Of a stretch of 10,820 nucleotides of DNA, positions 6,411 through 10,820 are shown in pieces. The notes below the pieces were generated by a model. It was not told the origin of the DNA and ran no database searches. It saw nothing but the letters and a program-made list of their open reading frames with translations. The DNA comes from Bacteroidales bacterium (lineage in GTDB: Bacteria > Bacteroidota > Bacteroidia > Bacteroidales > UBA932): the NCBI GenBank assembly GCA_021443625.1, contig JABUTP010000025.1, positions 1 through 10,820 on the forward strand, in the 5' to 3' direction. The translations under genes and the position numbers were made by a program. The stretch's first letter is position 1, and each line of letters opens with the position of its first letter.

Positions 6411-8550
6411 CATTTACGCAAATTTTATCTCTGCGCAGTTGGGCGTGGCGGTATGGCAGGTTGTCAATTGTGTCGAACTGCTGCAGGATTCGGCCACGGT
6501 TCCCTTTATAAGCCGCTACCGCAAGGAACGCACCGGCGGTCTTGACGAAGTCCAGATAGGGCAGGTCAAGCATTGGTGGCAATATTTTGCCGAGTTGGAC
6601 AAGCGCAAGGAGGCGGTGCTCAAAAGCATTGCGGAGCAGGGCGCGCTTACTCCCGAACTGGAGGACAAAATCAAAGGGCAGACCGATTTGTGCTGCCTCG
6701 AGGATTTGTATCTGCCGTTCCGTCCCAAACGCAAGACCAGGGCATCTGTGGCCGTCTCGCTCGGACTTGCCCCCCTGGCAGAGGCGATTTATGACTTCAA
6801 GAGCGATGCTCCGTATGCCCTTGCGGCAAAATACCTGACGGATGAGGTGCCGGATGTGGATGCAGCCATTGCCGGAGCGCGTGACATCATAGCCGAGAAG
6901 GTGTCTGAAAATGCGGAGGTGCGCCAGAGTTTGCGCGAGTCTTACCTCAAATGGGGCGTGGTGGCCTCCCGCCAGTCCCGCGAAGGTGCCGCCAAGAGTG
7001 AGGAATCCGACAAATACAGGAATTATTTCGACCATCGCGAACCCCTTTCCCGCATCGCATCGCACCGCCTTCTGGCAATTCTGCGGGGTGGAAACGAGGG
7101 AATGCTCTCCATAAAGATAGAGGTGGATGCGGATCGCACCATCGACCGCATAACCCGTATCGTGACCAAGGGACGCCGCTTCCCGACCAAGGAAGTGAGG
7201 GACATAATGGAGGATGCCATCGCCGACGGATACAAGCGGCTGCTGCACCCTTCCATTGAAAAGGAAGCGCTCCGCCAGGCCAAGGAGAAGGCGGATGCCG
7301 AGTCCATAAAGGTGTTCGGAGAGAACCTTCGGCAGCTTCTGCTTGCCCCGCCGGTGGGACAGAAGCGCACTATGGCCATAGACCCCGGCTTCCGGACCGG
7401 ATGCAAGGTGGTGTGCCTTGACGCGCAGGGCAATCTGCTGCACAACGACACCATCTATCCTCATCCGCCCGTAAGCGAGAAGATTATGGCGATGAAGAAA
7501 ATCTCCAATATGGTGCAGGCCTACAAGATTGAGGTCATTGCCATCGGCAGCGGTACCGCGGGGCGCGAAACCGAGAATTTCATCAAGAAGGTGGGGCTGC
7601 CGCAGGGTGTCCGCGTCTATTCGGTGAGCGAAGACGGGGCTTCGGTCTATTCCGCTTCGTCCGTCGCCAGGGAGGAGTTTCCTCAGTACGACGTTACCGT
7701 GAGAGGGGCCGTCTCCATCGGACGGCGGCTTATGGACCCCCTTTCGGAACTGGTCAAGATAGACCCCAAGTCGATAGGCGTGGGGCAATATCAGCACGAT
7801 GTCGATCAGACGCTTCTCAAGGAGCAGCTCGATATGATAGTGGAGAGTTGCGTAAGCAGCGTCGGCGTCAATCTCAACACGGCGGGTGTCTATCTGCTGC
7901 AGTATGTCTCCGGCATCGGTCCCGCTTTGGCCTCCGCAATTGTGGAGCACCGCAACGCCAACGGCCCTTTCACCTCGAGAGAACAACTTCTCGGGGTCAA
8001 GAGACTGGGGCAGAAGGCTTTCCAGCAGTGTGCGGGATTCCTTCGCATTTCGGGTGCCGAAAATCCCCTCGACAACTCCGCCGTCCACCCCGAGCGGTAT
8101 GCGCTGGTGAAGCAGATGGCGGGCGACAAAGGGATAGAACTGCATTCTCTGATAGGCGACGAGAGTCTGTGCGACTCCATAGACCTCTCGAGATATGCTC
8201 ACGGTGACGTGGGGCTTCCGACGCTTCAGGATATAATAAAGGAGTTGAAGAAACCAGGCAGGGACCCCCGCGAGGCCATCAAGGTGTTCGAGTTCGACGA
8301 CAAGATACGGACCATCGAGGATGTGCAGCGGGGAATGATTCTCCCCGGCATCGTCACTAACATCACCGATTTCGGGGCGTTTGTCGATATCGGCATCAAG
8401 CAGAACGGGCTCATCCACGTCTCCAATATGGCCAGAACGCGTGTCGATACCCCCCATAAGATTCTCAAAATCCAGCAACAGATTGAGGTGAAGGTGATAG
8501 ATGTCGATTTGAACAGGGGACGCATCGCTTTGAGCCTCATTCTTGACTGA
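6403..8550 (+). CDS. tex: Tex-family RNA-binding protein (transcription accessory factor)
   Basis: Tex is a cytoplasmic nucleic-acid-binding protein, related to eukaryotic Spt6, linked to transcription and RNA metabolism; its exact biochemical role is still poorly defined. The 715-residue length is normal. The order of domains is complete: a helical Tex N-terminal region (about 1-310), a YqgF/RNase H-like domain starting near residue 324 (MAIDPGFRTGCKV), a helix-hairpin-helix region near 499-535 (LQYVSGIGPALASAIVEHR), the Tex-specific segment with NPLDNSAVHPERY, and a C-terminal S1 RNA-binding domain from about 643 to the end (GMILPGIVTNITDFGAFVDIG). The ATG at 6403 gives the typical start and an 8-base overlap with the ClC stop (ATGAATGA); an in-frame start at 6322 lies deep in the ClC gene and is not favoured. 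It appears to be the last gene of the unit that begins at 4295. No sign of damage. Confidence 0.96.
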   Translation: MNDIYANFISAQLGVAVWQVVNCVELLQDSATVPFISRYRKERTGGLDEVQIGQVKHWWQYFAELDKRKEAVLKSIAEQGALTPELEDKIKGQTDLCCLEDLYLPFRPKRKTRASVAVSLGLAPLAEAIYDFKSDAPYALAAKYLTDEVPDVDAAIAGARDIIAEKVSENAEVRQSLRESYLKWGVVASRQSREGAAKSEESDKYRNYFDHREPLSRIASHRLLAILRGGNEGMLSIKIEVDADRTIDRITRIVTKGRRFPTKEVRDIMEDAIADGYKRLLHPSIEKEALRQAKEKADAESIKVFGENLRQLLLAPPVGQKRTMAIDPGFRTGCKVVCLDAQGNLLHNDTIYPHPPVSEKIMAMKKISNMVQAYKIEVIAIGSGTAGRETENFIKKVGLPQGVRVYSVSEDGASVYSASSVAREEFPQYDVTVRGAVSIGRRLMDPLSELVKIDPKSIGVGQYQHDVDQTLLKEQLDMIVESCVSSVGVNLNTAGVYLLQYVSGIGPALASAIVEHRNANGPFTSREQLLGVKRLGQKAFQQCAGFLRISGAENPLDNSAVHPERYALVKQMAGDKGIELHSLIGDESLCDSIDLSRYAHGDVGLPTLQDIIKELKKPGRDPREAIKVFEFDDKIRTIEDVQRGMILPGIVTNITDFGAFVDIGIKQNGLIHVSNMARTRVDTPHKILKIQQQIEVKVIDVDLNRGRIALSLILD

Positions 8551-8586
8551 TTTATTTGGGTTTTAGATTTCTTCGTTGTAACTTGG
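8542..8586 (+). promoter_or_regulatory. Possible promoter(s) for the glycosyltransferase-pyrC unit
   Basis: Two overlapping candidates lie between tex and the next gene. The first is TTTG at 8555-8558, a 20-base spacer and TAACTTGG at 8579-8586, one mismatch from TAnnTTTG; it would place the transcript start almost at the ATG (8592), giving little or no leader. The second is CTTG at 8542-8545, an 18-base spacer and TAGATTTC at 8564-8571, also near the consensus, with a start near 8577 and a leader of about 15 bases, similar to the promoter at 4244. Only one may be real, or read-through from tex may suffice. Confidence 0.35.
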
Positions 8587-8591
8587 CGGTT

Positions 8592-9317
8592 ATGTCGAAA
8601 AAGTTAGTGATAATCCCTACCTATAACGAAAGGGAAAACATAGAAAAAATCATCCTCAGGGTTATCGGCCTTGGGGATGGGTTTGATGTGCTGGTCATAG
8701 ATGACGGCTCGCCCGACGGCACCGCCGCCATTGTGAAGAATCTATCCTCCCAATATCCCGACAGGGTTTTCATTATAGAAAGAGCGGGAAAGCAGGGACT
8801 CGGGACGGCGTATATCACCGGTTTCAAATGGGCTCTGGAACACCTCTATGACTACGTTACGGAGATGGATGCCGACTTTTCGCACAACCCCGACGACCTG
8901 CCGCAGTTGTGGAAGGCGTGCGAAGAGGGTGGGGCGGACGTTTCTATAGGGTCGCGTTACTGCAAGGGCATCAGCGTGGTCAATTGGCCCATAGGGCGGG
9001 TGGTGATGTCCTATTACGCCTCGGCCTATGTCCGTCTGGTGCTGCGGCTTAAAATATTCGACACTACGGCCGGGTTCGTGTGCTACAGCCGGAAGGTGCT
9101 GGAGGCCATAGATTTCGACAATGTGAAGATGCGTGGATACGGTTTCCAGATTGAGATGAAATACACTGCAAGCAAACTCGGGTTCAGGATTCGTGAGGTG
9201 CCCATCATCTTTGTGGACCGCACCGAGGGCGAATCCAAAATGAGCAGCGGCATTTTCGGTGAGGCGTTCTGGGGTGTAATTGCACTACGTTTCCGCAAGA
9301 TATTTCCCAAAAAATAG
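8592..9317 (+). CDS. Polyprenol-phosphate mannosyltransferase-like GT2 enzyme (Dpm1 type)
   Basis: The 241-residue protein belongs to glycosyltransferase family 2 and resembles dolichol/polyprenol-phosphate mannose synthases, which move a sugar from a nucleotide donor (GDP-mannose in studied members) to a lipid phosphate at the cytoplasmic face of the membrane. Visible motifs are IIPTYNERENI at the start, DDGSPDGT at 37-44, the metal-binding DAD at 93-95 within EMDADFSHNPDDL, SRYCKG, DTTAGFVCYSRKVLE, GYGFQIEMKY and VPIIFVDRTEGESKMS near the end. There are no C-terminal membrane helices, so it is the short soluble form. The ATG at 8592 begins exactly at the family N-terminus; an upstream TTG at 8556 would add 12 unlikely residues. 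pyrC follows 5 bases after the stop. A role in feeding lipid-linked sugar to protein O-glycosylation or envelope glycans is plausible in Bacteroidales but inferred; the sugar could differ from mannose. Confidence 0.88.
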   Translation: MSKKLVIIPTYNERENIEKIILRVIGLGDGFDVLVIDDGSPDGTAAIVKNLSSQYPDRVFIIERAGKQGLGTAYITGFKWALEHLYDYVTEMDADFSHNPDDLPQLWKACEEGGADVSIGSRYCKGISVVNWPIGRVVMSYYASAYVRLVLRLKIFDTTAGFVCYSRKVLEAIDFDNVKMRGYGFQIEMKYTASKLGFRIREVPIIFVDRTEGESKMSSGIFGEAFWGVIALRFRKIFPKK

Positions 9318-9322
9318 CAGCT

Positions 9323-10690
9323 ATGGCAACCCGACTTTTGCTTAAGAATGCAACCATTGTCAACGAGGGGCTCTCATTCAGGGGAGCCGTTTTTGTGGTC
9401 GGAGAGAAAATATCCGAAGTTCTCAACTTTTCAAATCCCGGTGCCTGTGAAAGATGCGAAATCCTCGGGCGGGAGATTGAGGCCGAAGGAGGGGAGGTGG
9501 TCAATCTTGAGGGTCTGTATCTCATCCCGGGTCTGATTGACAGCCACGTCCATTTCCGCGAACCGGGGGCCACCCACAAGGGGTGCATCGCCTCTGAAAG
9601 CGCCGCAGCGGTGCTGGGGGGAGTCACCTCCTATATGGATATGCCCAACAATACCCCTCTGGGGACATCCCTGGAGGCCCTGGAAAACAAATTTGAAATA
9701 GCGGGGCGGGAGAGCGCGGCCAACTATTCGTTCTATCTGGGTGCCAACGATGACAATTTCAGCGAGATTGAGAGTGCGAATCCGCAAAGGATATGCGGCA
9801 TAAAGGTGTTTCTCGGCCTTTCCACCGGAGGGATGCTTGTGAGCCGCGACGATGCGCTGCAGCGTATTTTCGCTCAAAAGAGATTGCCCGTCATGGTGCA
9901 TTGTGAAGACAATGGGATGATTGCCGCCAACCTCAAGGCGGCCAAAGAAAAATACGGAGAAAATATCCCCGTCAGCGCCCATCCCGAAATCAGAAGCACC
10001 GCGGCCTGCCTCAAATCCACCGAAAAGGTTGTCCGGCTCGCAATGGAATGCGGCACGCGGCTGCACGTCCTGCACGTTTCCACTGCCGCAGAAATGATGC
10101 TCCTGCGGATGGCCTCGGAGAAAACCGGCGGGCGGATAACCGCCGAAACCTGCGTGCAGTATCTTTGCTTCGACAGCGGCGACTATGAAAGATACGGCGC
10201 CCGCATCAAGTGCAATCCCGCCATAAAGAGCGCCGCCGACCGCATCTCGCTGGTTCAAGGGCTGTCCGACGGCTCCATATATACTGTGGCCACCGACCAC
10301 GCACCCCATCTTCTGTCGGAGAAGCAGGGGGGATACCTTCAGGCTGCCTCCGGAATACCGCTCATACAGTTCTCTCTGCAGATGATGCTGGAACTTGTGA
10401 AACTGGGGCAGGTCGCTCTGCCGCAGGCGGTGGAACTTATGGCGCACAACCCCGCACGCCTTTTCAACATAGAAGGCAGGGGATTCATCCGTCCCGGCTG
10501 CTATGCCGACCTGGCGGTCTTTGACCTGAACCGCCCTTCCTCTCCCGAACCCGCCTCGCGTTGCGGCTGGAGCCCCGTCGGCACCTTCTCAAGCACGATA
10601 TGCCGCACCTATGTAAATGGTGCGCTTGCTGCGTGTGACGGAATACTTACCGGCAACAGATCCGCCCGGGAACTCCGATTCAACCGTTGA
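9323..10690 (+). CDS. pyrC: Dihydroorotase
   Basis: This cytoplasmic amidohydrolase interconverts N-carbamoyl-aspartate and dihydroorotate, the third step of de novo pyrimidine synthesis. The 455-residue protein has the metal-site pattern of the longer bacterial (PyrC/multifunctional-type) dihydroorotases: His75 and His77 in DSHVHFREPG, Lys161 in GIKVFLGLSTGGM (position of the bridging carboxylated Lys), His193 in VMVHCEDNGMI, the LHVLHVSTA block with His248 and His251, and Asp325 in ATDHAPH. All expected ligands are present, which argues for an active enzyme rather than an inactive PyrC-like partner of aspartate transcarbamoylase. Position-to-ligand matching is by motif, not structure. The ATG at 9323 lies 5 bases after the glycosyltransferase stop, so the two are co-transcribed; no functional link between them is obvious. 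Related allantoinase and hydantoinase enzymes share the fold, but the HVHFREPG and DHAPH motifs fit dihydroorotase best. Confidence 0.93.
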   Translation: MATRLLLKNATIVNEGLSFRGAVFVVGEKISEVLNFSNPGACERCEILGREIEAEGGEVVNLEGLYLIPGLIDSHVHFREPGATHKGCIASESAAAVLGGVTSYMDMPNNTPLGTSLEALENKFEIAGRESAANYSFYLGANDDNFSEIESANPQRICGIKVFLGLSTGGMLVSRDDALQRIFAQKRLPVMVHCEDNGMIAANLKAAKEKYGENIPVSAHPEIRSTAACLKSTEKVVRLAMECGTRLHVLHVSTAAEMMLLRMASEKTGGRITAETCVQYLCFDSGDYERYGARIKCNPAIKSAADRISLVQGLSDGSIYTVATDHAPHLLSEKQGGYLQAASGIPLIQFSLQMMLELVKLGQVALPQAVELMAHNPARLFNIEGRGFIRPGCYADLAVFDLNRPSSPEPASRCGWSPVGTFSSTICRTYVNGALAACDGILTGNRSARELRFNR

Positions 10691-10693
10691 CCA

Positions 10694-10715
10694 TTGCGGC
10701 GGCATCCGGCCGCAA
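10694..10715 (+). terminator. Stem-loop just after pyrC, possible transcription end
   Basis: TTGCGGC (10694-10700) pairs perfectly with GCCGCAA (10709-10715) around an 8-base loop, starting 4 bases after the pyrC stop. It is GC-rich and well placed for ending the transcript or protecting its 3' end, but no run of T follows, so it is not a classical rho-independent terminator. A competing weaker hairpin (ATCCG at 10704-10708 with CGGAT at 10717-10721) overlaps it. Confidence 0.35.
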
Positions 10716-10737
10716 ACGGATATCATTGCTCTCCGGA

Positions 10738-10762
10738 CGCCCTTCCAATGGCTCAGAGGGCG
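10738..10762 (+). terminator. Second weak stem-loop downstream of pyrC
   Basis: CGCCCT (10738-10743) pairs with AGGGCG (10757-10762), with one further possible T-G wobble pair, around a loop of 11-13 bases. A short TTT follows at 10764-10766 and six T at 10775-10780. It could be a backup terminator between pyrC and the next unit; the stem is short and the T-run is too far away, so confidence is low. Confidence 0.25.
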
Positions 10763-10770
10763 GTTTCAGT

Positions 10771-10820
10771 AAAATTTTTTGAAAAAGTTGTAAAAAATTT
10801 GGAAGGAAGTAAAAAGTGTG
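10771..10820 (+). promoter_or_regulatory. Upstream half of a probable strong promoter, cut by the window edge
   Basis: A strongly AT-rich tract (10771-10800) with alternating A and T runs is followed by TTTG at 10798-10801, which fits the Bacteroides -33 element. With the known 19-21 base spacer the -7 box TAnnTTTG would begin at 10821-10823, immediately past the end of the window. The layout (A/T tracts, AAATTTGGAAGG, then a purine-rich spacer) resembles promoters in front of tRNA, rRNA or other highly expressed genes in Bacteroidales. No gene start is visible, so the target is unknown. Confidence 0.45.

Noticed and set aside
6346..8478. A 710-codon open frame on the minus strand opposite tex
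   Set aside because: Tex on the + strand has complete domain order and motifs. The antisense product shows no recognisable domain and is rich in His, Leu, Arg and Gly, as expected from reading GC-rich biased codons backwards.
1..10820. Mobile elements, CRISPR arrays, tRNA/rRNA genes, defence or phage genes
   Set aside because: I saw no regularly spaced repeats, terminal inverted repeats, transposase or integrase motifs, or tRNA-like cloverleaf in the gaps. Composition and gene content look uniform and housekeeping.

Overview
The window reads as a stretch of core chromosome from a member of the Bacteroidota, most likely order Bacteroidales. Three things support this. All the protein families are ones common in that group. 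None of the start codons has a convincing Shine-Dalgarno sequence (several follow A-rich stretches instead). The intergenic gaps contain matches to the Bacteroides promoter pattern TTTG-N19-21-TAnnTTTG. Coding DNA is fairly GC-rich by eye, gaps are AT-rich, and no finer placement is justified.

Every gene lies on the + strand and the region is densely packed. Positions 1-4237 hold the C-terminal part of an AGCS-type sodium:amino-acid symporter, arginyl-tRNA synthetase (argS, overlapping the symporter by 8 bases) and a YgiQ-family radical SAM protein, probably one transcription unit that begins left of the window. A 57-base AT-rich gap with a good promoter match then starts a second unit: a small protein with a very acidic tail, a ClC-family anion transporter with a CBS pair, and the RNA-binding factor Tex. 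Its two junctions overlap by 26 and 8 bases, so translation is probably coupled. A 41-base gap leads to a third unit: a soluble Dpm1-like polyprenol-phosphate glycosyltransferase and, 5 bases later, dihydroorotase (pyrC). The last 130 bases hold two small stem-loops and an AT-rich tract that looks like the upstream half of a strong promoter whose -7 box and gene lie beyond the right edge.

Most genes are housekeeping: tRNA charging, pyrimidine synthesis, RNA metabolism and lipid-linked sugar supply. There is no mobile element, CRISPR array, phage gene, tRNA or rRNA in the window, and no clear new system. The points most worth checking are the unusual filter and proton-pathway residues of the ClC protein, its overlap with the uncharacterised acidic protein, and the promoter cut by the right edge.
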